Shown: positions 42,029 through 48,078 of the stretch, piece by piece
Layout of the letters: the number at the start of each line of letters is the position of its first letter
Numbering within the stretch: the first letter of the stretch is position 1
From: an uncultured Hungatella sp.
GTDB taxonomy: Bacteria; Bacillota; Clostridia; Lachnospirales; Lachnospiraceae
Assembly (NCBI GenBank): GCA_949879025.1
Contig: CATLBO010000011.1
Location: forward strand, 1-48,078
Direction: 5' to 3'
Length of the DNA: 48,078 bases
Notes under the pieces: generated by a model
What the model saw: the letters and a program-made list of their open reading frames with translations, nothing else
What the model was told of the DNA's origin: nothing
Databases searched by the model: none
Position numbers and translations under genes: made by a program

Positions 42029-42033
42029 AATCA

Positions 42034-42062
42034 TTGCCATTTACAGGCAGGAATAGTATAAT
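42034..42062 (+). promoter_or_regulatory. Promoter of hisS-aspS
   Basis: TTGCCA (42034-42039), a 17-base spacer and a perfect TATAAT (42057-42062) lie 45 bases before hisS. The leader is too short for a T-box riboswitch, so the synthetase genes seem not to be controlled that way. Confidence 0.7.
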
Positions 42063-42107
42063 CGTTTACACAAAAAAGGATTAAGAGGAAGAAAGCGGGG
42101 AAAACCT

Positions 42108-43370
42108 ATGGCATTGAAAAAAAAGCCAGTAACCGGCATGAAAGATATTCTGCCTGCGGAGATGCAGATCCGCAACTATGTGATGAGCCAGATCCAGGAG
42201 ACATACCGGGCATTTGGCTTTTCTCAGATTGAGACACCATGTGTGGAGCACATTGAAAATCTGACCAGCAAGCAGGGCGGGGATAATGAGAAACTGATTT
42301 TTAAGATCCTAAAAAGGGGAGAGAAACTGAGTCTGGAACATGCCCAGACAGAAACGGATCTGGTTGACGGAGGGCTTCGCTATGATTTGACAGTGCCTTT
42401 AGCCAGATACTATTCCAATAATGCGGCAGGGCTTCCCTCGCCGTTTAAGGCGCTGCAGATGGGAAGCGTATGGAGGGCTGACCGTCCTCAGAAAGGCCGT
42501 TTCCGTCAATTTGTACAGTGCGATATTGATATTCTGGGAGATGCCACCTCTCTGGCCGAGATAGAACTGATTCTGGCAACTACCACGGCCTTGGGGAAGA
42601 TCTGCCCCAATAATTCCTTTACAGTAAGGATCAACGACAGAGGAATTTTAAAGGGCATGGCTGCTTACTGCGGATTCCCGGAAGAATCCTATGATCAGGT
42701 ATTTATTACGCTGGATAAAATGGACAAGATTGGCATGGAGGGAGTCAGATCAGAGCTTCTGGAAGCAGGCTATGGGTCAGATCAGACAGATAAGTATCTG
42801 AATTTATTTACCACTGTAACCCGGGATGCAGAAGGGGTTCGTAAATTAGGGGAGATTTTAAAGGATTCCATGGCGGAAAGTGTTTCAGAAGGACTGGCAC
42901 ACATAATGGATACCGTAAGAGATGTTGCGGTGGCAGAGTTTAAGATTGAATTTGATCCTACATTGGTAAGAGGGATGTCTTACTACACAGGAACGATTTT
43001 TGAAGTGGCTATGGAAGGATTCGGCGGTTCTGTTGCCGGCGGCGGGCGGTATGATAAAATGATCGGTAAATTTACCGGCATGGAGACTCCGGCCTGTGGC
43101 TTTTCCATTGGTTTTGAGCGGATTGTAACGATTCTGATGGATCAGAATTTCCAGGTTCCTGTCCAGGGAAGCAAGATTGCATACCTTTTTGAGAAAGGTC
43201 TGGACAGCAGACGGCTTGGGGAAGTTATTCATGAAGCTATGAAAGAGCGGGCCAAAGGTACTCAGGTTTTGGTTGCACAGATGAATAAGAACAAAAAATT
43301 CCAGAAAGAGCAGCTTCAAAAGGATGGATACAGCCAGTTTAAGGAATTTTATAAAGAAGGATTAAAATAA
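42108..43370 (+). CDS. hisS: Histidyl-tRNA synthetase
   Basis: This 420-residue class II aminoacyl-tRNA synthetase charges tRNA-His. Diagnostic segments are motif 2 (VWRADRPQKGRFRQFVQCDIDILG), the histidine-A-type loop LVRGMSYYTGTIFEV and motif 3 (CGFSIGFERI), followed by the anticodon-binding domain. The opening PVTGMKDILPAEM is also typical. It is followed after 77 bases by aspS, the usual partner in Firmicutes. The length is normal. Confidence 0.97.
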   Translation: MALKKKPVTGMKDILPAEMQIRNYVMSQIQETYRAFGFSQIETPCVEHIENLTSKQGGDNEKLIFKILKRGEKLSLEHAQTETDLVDGGLRYDLTVPLARYYSNNAAGLPSPFKALQMGSVWRADRPQKGRFRQFVQCDIDILGDATSLAEIELILATTTALGKICPNNSFTVRINDRGILKGMAAYCGFPEESYDQVFITLDKMDKIGMEGVRSELLEAGYGSDQTDKYLNLFTTVTRDAEGVRKLGEILKDSMAESVSEGLAHIMDTVRDVAVAEFKIEFDPTLVRGMSYYTGTIFEVAMEGFGGSVAGGGRYDKMIGKFTGMETPACGFSIGFERIVTILMDQNFQVPVQGSKIAYLFEKGLDSRRLGEVIHEAMKERAKGTQVLVAQMNKNKKFQKEQLQKDGYSQFKEFYKEGLK

Positions 43371-43447
43371 GTATAGCAAAAACAGATACAAGCTGTCATG
43401 CGGGCTAAGAATGCCTGCATAGGCACATGCGTAGAATGGAGGAAATC

Positions 43448-45241
43448 ATGGCAGAGTCAATGATGGGGCTGAAACGGTCCCACAGATGCACAGAACTTGG
43501 CAAAGCCAATGTCGGCGAAAGGGTTACCGTCATGGGCTGGGTACAGAAAAGCAGAAACAAAGGCGGAATCATTTTTGTGGATTTAAGGGACAGAAGCGGT
43601 ATTCTTCAGATTATTTTTGAAGAAAGCGACTGTGGGGAAGAGAGCTTTGTAAAAGCAGAAAAACTGAGAAGTGAGTTTGTCATTGCAGTTACAGGAAAGG
43701 TGGAGGCTCGTTCAGGCGGCATTAACGAGAATCTGGCTACTGGTGCTATTGAGGTGCGTGCAGACAGCCTGCGGATTCTTTCCGAGTCCGAAACCCCTCC
43801 TTTTCCTATTGAGGAGAACTCAAAGACAAAGGAAGAACTTAGGCTGAAATACCGGTTCCTGGATTTAAGAAGGCCGGATTTGCAGAAAAGCATGATGTTT
43901 CGGAGCAATATTGCCATTCTAACCAGACAGTTTTTGGCGGAGGAAGGGTTTCTGGAGATTGAGACACCTACATTAATTAAGAGCACACCGGAAGGGGCCA
44001 GGGATTATCTGGTGCCCAGCCGGGTTCATCCCGGCGCATTCTATGCGCTTCCCCAGTCGCCCCAGCTGTTTAAGCAGCTGCTGATGTGTTCTGGCTATGA
44101 CCGCTATTTCCAGCTGGCAAGATGCTATCGGGATGAGGATCTCCGTGCTGACAGGCAGCCGGAATTTACCCAGATCGATATGGAGCTTTCCTTTGTGGAT
44201 GTGGATGATGTGATCGATGTTAATGAGCGTCTTCTGCACAAGCTGTTTAAGGAGCTTTTAAATGTTGAAATTCCTATGCCCATACCCAGAATGACATGGC
44301 AGGAGGCCATGGATCGTTTTGGCTCTGACAAGCCGGATCTGCGTTTTGGGATGGAACTGAAGGATGTATCTGAGATCGTAAAGGACTGCGGCTTTGCAGT
44401 GTTTAAAAATGCTCTGGAACAGGGCGGAAGCGTCCGGGGAATCAATGCCCGGGGCCAGGGTGGCATGCCCCGCAAAAAGATTGATGCCCTGGTGGAGTTT
44501 GCCCGGGGCTTTGGAGCTAAAGGGCTGGCATATCTTGCAGTACTGGAGGATGGTTCTTATAAATCGTCCTTTGCCAAATTTATGACTGAGGAACAGCTCC
44601 GCCAGCTGGCAGATGCCATGGACGGCAAGGCAGGAGACTTGCTTCTGTTTGCAGCAGATAAGAACAAGATTGTGTGGGATGTGCTGGGTAATCTTCGTCT
44701 TGAACTGGCAAGACAGCAGAATCTTTTGAAAAAGGATGACTTTAGATTCCTCTGGGTGACAGAGTTCCCGCTTTTGGAATACTCTGAGGAGCAGGGGCGC
44801 TATGTGGCCATGCATCATCCGTTTACCATGCCCATGGAAGAGGATTGGCCAAAGATTGATAAGGACCCAGGTGCAGTGAGAGCCAAGGCCTATGATATTG
44901 TGCTTAACGGAACAGAACTGGGAGGCGGTTCTGTCCGTATTCATCAGGCGGATATACAGGCAAAAATGTTTGAGGTTCTTGGATTTACAGCCGAGAAGGC
45001 TCAAGAGCAGTTCGGCTTCCTTCTGGAGGCGTTTAAATTTGGTGTGCCGCCTCATGCAGGCTTGGCCTATGGTATGGATCGTCTGGCTATGCTGATGGTT
45101 GGAGCAGACAGCATCCGGGATGTTATTGCATTCCCCAAGGTAAAAGACGCTTCTTGTCTTATGACAGAGGCTCCGGCGCCGGTGGACGGAAAACAGCTTG
45201 AGGAACTGGGAATTGAGATTTCAGATTCTCAGGCACAGTAA
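43448..45241 (+). CDS. aspS: Aspartyl-tRNA synthetase, bacterial type
   Basis: This 597-residue class II synthetase charges tRNA-Asp. It has an N-terminal OB-fold anticodon domain (about residues 15-110, VMGWVQKSRNKGGIIFVDLRDRSG), the catalytic core with motif 2 (ARCYRDEDLRADRQPEFTQIDME), the bacterial-type GAD insertion (about residues 290-420) and motif 3 near the end (GLAYGMDRLAMLM). The ATG at 43448 is chosen because GGAGG is 5 bases upstream; earlier in-frame ATGs lack a ribosome binding site. It probably shares the hisS transcript and ends before a strong terminator. Confidence 0.97.
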   Translation: MAESMMGLKRSHRCTELGKANVGERVTVMGWVQKSRNKGGIIFVDLRDRSGILQIIFEESDCGEESFVKAEKLRSEFVIAVTGKVEARSGGINENLATGAIEVRADSLRILSESETPPFPIEENSKTKEELRLKYRFLDLRRPDLQKSMMFRSNIAILTRQFLAEEGFLEIETPTLIKSTPEGARDYLVPSRVHPGAFYALPQSPQLFKQLLMCSGYDRYFQLARCYRDEDLRADRQPEFTQIDMELSFVDVDDVIDVNERLLHKLFKELLNVEIPMPIPRMTWQEAMDRFGSDKPDLRFGMELKDVSEIVKDCGFAVFKNALEQGGSVRGINARGQGGMPRKKIDALVEFARGFGAKGLAYLAVLEDGSYKSSFAKFMTEEQLRQLADAMDGKAGDLLLFAADKNKIVWDVLGNLRLELARQQNLLKKDDFRFLWVTEFPLLEYSEEQGRYVAMHHPFTMPMEEDWPKIDKDPGAVRAKAYDIVLNGTELGGGSVRIHQADIQAKMFEVLGFTAEKAQEQFGFLLEAFKFGVPPHAGLAYGMDRLAMLMVGADSIRDVIAFPKVKDASCLMTEAPAPVDGKQLEELGIEISDSQAQ

Positions 45242-45250
45242 ATAGAAAGC

Positions 45251-45326
45251 AACGGGACGGCAGCGATTGTGGCGGCTTTACAGGATATACTGTATAAAGC
45301 AGCCGCTTTGCGGCAGTCCCGTTTTT
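45251..45326 (+). terminator. Terminator of hisS-aspS
   Basis: AACGGGAC (45251-45258) pairs with GTCCCGTT (45316-45323), enclosing a second stem (GCGGCT with AGCCGC and inner pairs), and ends in TTTTT. It begins 9 bases after the aspS stop. Confidence 0.75.
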
Positions 45327-45405
45327 GCAGAAAACAGACAGAGTACAGCCACAGTGTACATTTCCCATAGACCATGTGAATAAAAGTAAGCAGTTTCGGC
45401 TCAAC

Positions 45406-45423
45406 TGTGAAATCTGTGTGAAA
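45406..45423 (+). promoter_or_regulatory. Direct heptamer repeats, candidate OmpR-type operator
   Basis: TGTGAAA occurs at 45406-45412 and again at 45417-45423, an 11-base period, and a near copy TGTGAAT sits at 45375-45381 (31 bases earlier, about three turns). Direct heptamers at 11-base steps are typical of OmpR/PhoB-type binding sites. They lie about 65-80 bases before the OmpR-type regulator gene, so autoregulation is plausible. Confidence 0.45.
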
Positions 45424-45487
45424 ACGTGGAAATATGTATTAAAATCTGATAAAATGGCATTAATACAGAAAATAAGGAGGCTTTACC

Positions 45488-46165
45488 ATGGAAAATTTAA
45501 AGATTCTGGTTGTAGATGACGAGGACAGAATGAGAAAATTGGTAAAAGATTTCCTGATGATAAAAGGGTTTCAGGTTATAGAAGCAGGAGACGGAGAAGA
45601 GGCAGTGGACATTTTCTTCAAACAGAAAGACATTTCTCTTGTGATTCTGGATGTAATGATGCCCAAAATGGATGGATGGGAAGTATGCAAGGCTATTCGG
45701 CAGTATTCTCAGGCGCCTATTATCATGCTGACGGCCCGGGGGGAGGAGAGGGATGAACTTCAGGGGTTTGAATTGGGGGTAGATGAATATATTTCCAAGC
45801 CATTTAGTCCTAAAATTCTGGTAGCCAGAGTGGAAGCAATTCTTCGAAGAAGCAATGCTGCAGCCAGCAGCGGGATTCAGGTGGGAGGAATTGATATTAA
45901 TAAGGTTGCTCACCAGGTAACCATTGACGGAAAGCCAGTGGAACTAAGTTTTAAAGAATTTGAACTGTTGTCTTATTTTGTAGATAACCAGGGGATTGCC
46001 TTGTCCAGGGAGAAGATCTTAAATAATGTATGGAACTATGATTATTTCGGGGATGCAAGAACCATTGATACTCATGTAAAAAAACTGCGCAGCAAACTGG
46101 GCAGTAAGGGAGAATATATAAAAACCATCTGGGGCATGGGATACAAGTTTGAGGTTGCAGAATAG
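45488..46165 (+). CDS. OmpR-family response regulator
   Basis: This 225-residue protein has a receiver domain with D10/D11, phosphoacceptor D55 in VILDVMMP, the LTARGEERDEL switch segment and YISKPF, then an OmpR-type winged helix (LSFKEFELLSYFVDNQ, RTIDTHVKKLRSKL, WGMGYKFEV). A strong AAGGAGG precedes the ATG. The kinase gene follows after 12 bases, so this is a complete, co-transcribed two-component system. The sequence does not tell what it senses, though its close relatives act in cell-envelope or antibiotic responses. Confidence 0.95.
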   Translation: MENLKILVVDDEDRMRKLVKDFLMIKGFQVIEAGDGEEAVDIFFKQKDISLVILDVMMPKMDGWEVCKAIRQYSQAPIIMLTARGEERDELQGFELGVDEYISKPFSPKILVARVEAILRRSNAAASSGIQVGGIDINKVAHQVTIDGKPVELSFKEFELLSYFVDNQGIALSREKILNNVWNYDYFGDARTIDTHVKKLRSKLGSKGEYIKTIWGMGYKFEVAE

Positions 46166-46177
46166 CAGAGGTGCAGT

Positions 46178-47704
46178 ATGAAACAATCCATAAGAGTTCG
46201 TTTTACCATGATTTTTATAGGGCTTATAGCAGCGATTCTGGCAGGAATTTGGTGTGTGAATACCTGGATGCTGGAGGGATTTTATATTAATCAGAAGGTG
46301 GACGCACTTCAGCTGGGATATGCTGAAATGGATGAACTGGTGATGGAAAAGTGGAAGGCAGGCGGAAGCATTAACGATGAATTTGCTACAGACAGCCTGG
46401 GAGAGGAAGTGCAGACACCTGCCATCGAACTGCTGAGGAAATTTAGTGACCAGTATAATATTACCATTCTGATTATTGACAGCTTCAGCAACACTCCCAT
46501 TGTGGCCTCGACGCGGGATGTGAAGTTTATGATGGATCGCGTGTTTCAATACATGGTAGGAAGAAGCAACCCCAAGACAGAACTTATTCTGGAGCAGGAA
46601 AATTATACGATTCAGAAAACATATGATACACGTTCCCAATCATTTTATCTGGAAAGCTGGGGATATTATTCTGACAACCGGACCATATTTATTATGTCTA
46701 TTCCTTTGGCCAGCATACGGGAGAGTGTGCAGCTGTCAAACCGATTTTTAGCTTATGCAGGAATTGCAGCCTTATTCCTGGGCAGTATTGTAGTATATTT
46801 TACCACCCAAAAGGTTACTTCTCCTATTTTACAGCTGGCAGAAATTTCAGAGCGGATGTCGCATCTGGACTTTGAGGCAAAATATCAAGGAAATGCCCAA
46901 GATGAAATCGGGGTTTTAGGAACCAGCGTGAATACTCTGTCTGATAAGCTGAAAGAAACGATCGGGGAATTGAAATCAGCGAATAATCAGCTGCTGAAAG
47001 ATATAGAAGAGAAGAAACAGATAGATGAAATGAGGCAGGAGTTTATCAGCAATGTGTCCCATGAATTAAAAACCCCCATAGCTCTGATTCAGGGATATGC
47101 AGAAGGGCTGACAGAAGGCATGGCAGAGGATAAGGAAAGCCGGGACTATTATTGCGAAGTCATTATGGATGAGGCAAATAAGATGAATACTATGGTAAGG
47201 CAGCTTTTGACCCTCAATGCTCTGGAATCCGGAAATGATATGGTGACTATGGAGCGGTTTGACTTGGTGGAACTGATTAAAGGAGTTCTGGGAGCTGCAA
47301 AAATACTGATCGAGCAAAAGCAGGCAAATATCGTGTTCCCTACTGACCATCCGGTATATGTATGGGCTGATGAGTTCAAAATAGAGGAAGTAGTGACAAA
47401 CTATGTCAGCAATGCATTAAATCATTTAGACGGAGAGCGGATGATACACATTAAAATAGAAGAGGCGGATGAAACTGCAAAAGTAATTGTGAGAAATATG
47501 GGAATGGCCATTCCTCAGGAGGCGCTGCCCAACGTATGGACCAAATTTTATAAAGTAGACAAAGCCAGAACCAGGGCTTATGGAGGAAGTGGAATTGGCC
47601 TGTCTATCGTGAAGGCTATTATGGATTCCCACCATAAAGAGTGCGGTGTACAAAACGTACAGGATGGAGTGGAATTTTGGTTCACTGTGGATTCACAGAA
47701 CTGA
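46178..47704 (+). CDS. Sensor histidine kinase with HAMP domain
   Basis: The 508-residue kinase has two membrane segments (about residues 10-30 and 190-208) flanking an extracytoplasmic sensor of about 155 residues, then a HAMP domain, HisKA with H295 in VSHELKTP, and an HATPase domain. The ATPase domain shows an N-box (VVTNYVSNALNHL) and GGSGIGLSIVKAIM. In the G1 region the common DXGXG sequence is replaced by RNMGMAIP, so the first glycine box is slightly unusual. It is the partner of the regulator just upstream and the last protein gene before the rRNA-type promoters. Confidence 0.94.
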   Translation: MKQSIRVRFTMIFIGLIAAILAGIWCVNTWMLEGFYINQKVDALQLGYAEMDELVMEKWKAGGSINDEFATDSLGEEVQTPAIELLRKFSDQYNITILIIDSFSNTPIVASTRDVKFMMDRVFQYMVGRSNPKTELILEQENYTIQKTYDTRSQSFYLESWGYYSDNRTIFIMSIPLASIRESVQLSNRFLAYAGIAALFLGSIVVYFTTQKVTSPILQLAEISERMSHLDFEAKYQGNAQDEIGVLGTSVNTLSDKLKETIGELKSANNQLLKDIEEKKQIDEMRQEFISNVSHELKTPIALIQGYAEGLTEGMAEDKESRDYYCEVIMDEANKMNTMVRQLLTLNALESGNDMVTMERFDLVELIKGVLGAAKILIEQKQANIVFPTDHPVYVWADEFKIEEVVTNYVSNALNHLDGERMIHIKIEEADETAKVIVRNMGMAIPQEALPNVWTKFYKVDKARTRAYGGSGIGLSIVKAIMDSHHKECGVQNVQDGVEFWFTVDSQN

Positions 47705-47793
47705 AAAAATCGCAACAGTTTGGCCGGATGCAGTAATAATTTAAGGGTTATTTGAGCTGTTAAAAAAAATTCCAAAAAATTCCTCAAAAGGTG

Positions 47794-47822
47794 TTGACTT
47801 TTGTAAATAGATTTGTTATTAT
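47794..47822 (+). promoter_or_regulatory. Strong promoter P1 of a probable rRNA operon
   Basis: TTGACT (47794-47799), 17 bases and TATTAT (47817-47822) form a near-consensus promoter in a region with no protein gene. It is the first of two in tandem, typical of rRNA operons. Confidence 0.65.
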
Positions 47823-47830
47823 AAGACTCG

Positions 47831-47846
47831 CCCCGTGAGAACGGGG
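47831..47846. repeat. GC-rich tetraloop hairpin between tandem promoters
   Basis: CCCCGT and ACGGGG pair around a GAGA tetraloop, just after the P1 start point. It would form at the very 5' end of the P1 transcript. Its function is unknown. Confidence 0.45.
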
Positions 47847-47895
47847 AACACAAAACAAAACGGATTAAAAAAATCCAAAAAAATGAAAAAAGTTG

Positions 47896-47924
47896 TTGAC
47901 AATCCGAAAACAGTATGGTATCAT
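47896..47924 (+). promoter_or_regulatory. Strong promoter P2 of a probable rRNA operon
   Basis: TTGACA (47896-47901), 17 bases and TATCAT (47919-47924) match the consensus closely. It is about 100 bases downstream of P1, the usual tandem spacing. Confidence 0.75.
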
Positions 47925-48078
47925 AAACAAGCTGCTTTCGAGAAAAGAAACAGCAGCGAACCTTGAAAATCAAAGATTGAACAGTATGTAAGACCCTGAA
48001 AATTCCAAAAGAAAAGGCCTGGTTTGAAGGCCTCGGATTTGAGAAAATTCAGAACGAATACGAAAGTATACGAACCAA
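47925..48078 (+). other. Probable rRNA operon leader running off the right edge
   Basis: After P2 the sequence has no open frame and holds short elements common in clostridial rRNA leaders, such as ACCTTGAAAATC (47960-47971) and a small AGGCC/GGCCT hairpin (near 48016-48035). The 16S rRNA gene itself is not in the window, so this identification rests on the tandem promoters and the leader style. Confidence 0.55.

Noticed and set aside
42063..42107. T-box riboswitch before hisS
   Set aside because: The leader is under 50 bases and has no specifier or antiterminator structure.
44258..45055. Long antisense frame within aspS
   Set aside because: It is the complement of a well-conserved synthetase gene, with no ribosome binding site and no recognisable protein; the same applies to other long antisense frames, for example at 38199-38843 and 27057-27776.
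1..48078. CRISPR arrays, tRNA genes, insertion sequences or prophage genes
   Set aside because: No regularly spaced repeats, no cloverleaf with CCA-type end, no transposase or phage gene was seen on either strand.

Overview
The window looks like a chromosome segment from a Gram-positive, low-to-mid GC Firmicute, most likely a gut Lachnospiraceae (Clostridium cluster XIVa-like). The evidence is Gram-positive ribosome binding sites, Thr/Ala-rich lipoprotein linkers, a TRAP transporter with an FCD-type GntR regulator, and the housekeeping order rel - MBL hydrolase - hemZ - hisS - aspS. The species cannot be fixed from sequence alone. I see no tRNA, CRISPR array, insertion sequence or phage gene. 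The right edge appears to enter the promoter/leader region of an rRNA operon.

Layout. (a) 1-3.6 kb: the end of a surface-polysaccharide cluster, with three glycosyltransferases on the minus strand and a divergent Wzx-like flippase. (b) 3.7-6.4 kb: an orphan small ORF, then a LytTR regulator / GHKL kinase pair with a 15-codon ORF wedged between them. (c) 6.4-11 kb: GtrA, YfhO and argH in one tight operon. GtrA and YfhO resemble two parts of a three-component extracytoplasmic glycosylation system. (d) 11-23.8 kb: a minus-strand histidine kinase and a minus-strand OmpR-type regulator bracket a 10.5-kb plus-strand cassette. The cassette encodes a VTC (polyphosphate polymerase-like) protein, DUF4956, a CotH-like kinase, a membrane-anchored clan-A glycoside hydrolase-like protein, a HEAT-repeat protein, a processive family-2 glycosyltransferase, a membrane protein with degenerate GGDEF and EAL domains, and a secreted TIM-barrel-like protein. 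(e) 23.9-30.4 kb: a solute-binding lipoprotein, two ABC permeases, a HlyD-like adaptor and a solitary MacB-periplasmic-core-like protein, with no ATPase. (f) 30.4-34.5 kb: a GntR/FCD regulator divergent from a TRAP transporter (dctP, dctQ, dctM). (g) 34.8-37.3 kb: a MATE transporter gene cut by an in-frame TAG, and methionine aminopeptidase. (h) 37.5-45.3 kb: rel, MBL hydrolase, hemZ, hisS, aspS. (i) 45.4-47.7 kb: a second OmpR-type two-component system. (j) 47.7-48.1 kb: tandem strong promoters of rRNA-operon type.

The most interesting part is region (d), possibly extended by (e). Gene content and tight coupling suggest a synthase-dependent exopolysaccharide system. The processive glycosyltransferase would work with a HEAT partner and a catalytically dead cyclic-di-GMP receptor, and extracytoplasmic glycosidase-like proteins would process the product. 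A CotH kinase and a VTC/DUF4956 pair are added to this. That functional model is inference; the individual domain calls rest on visible motifs.
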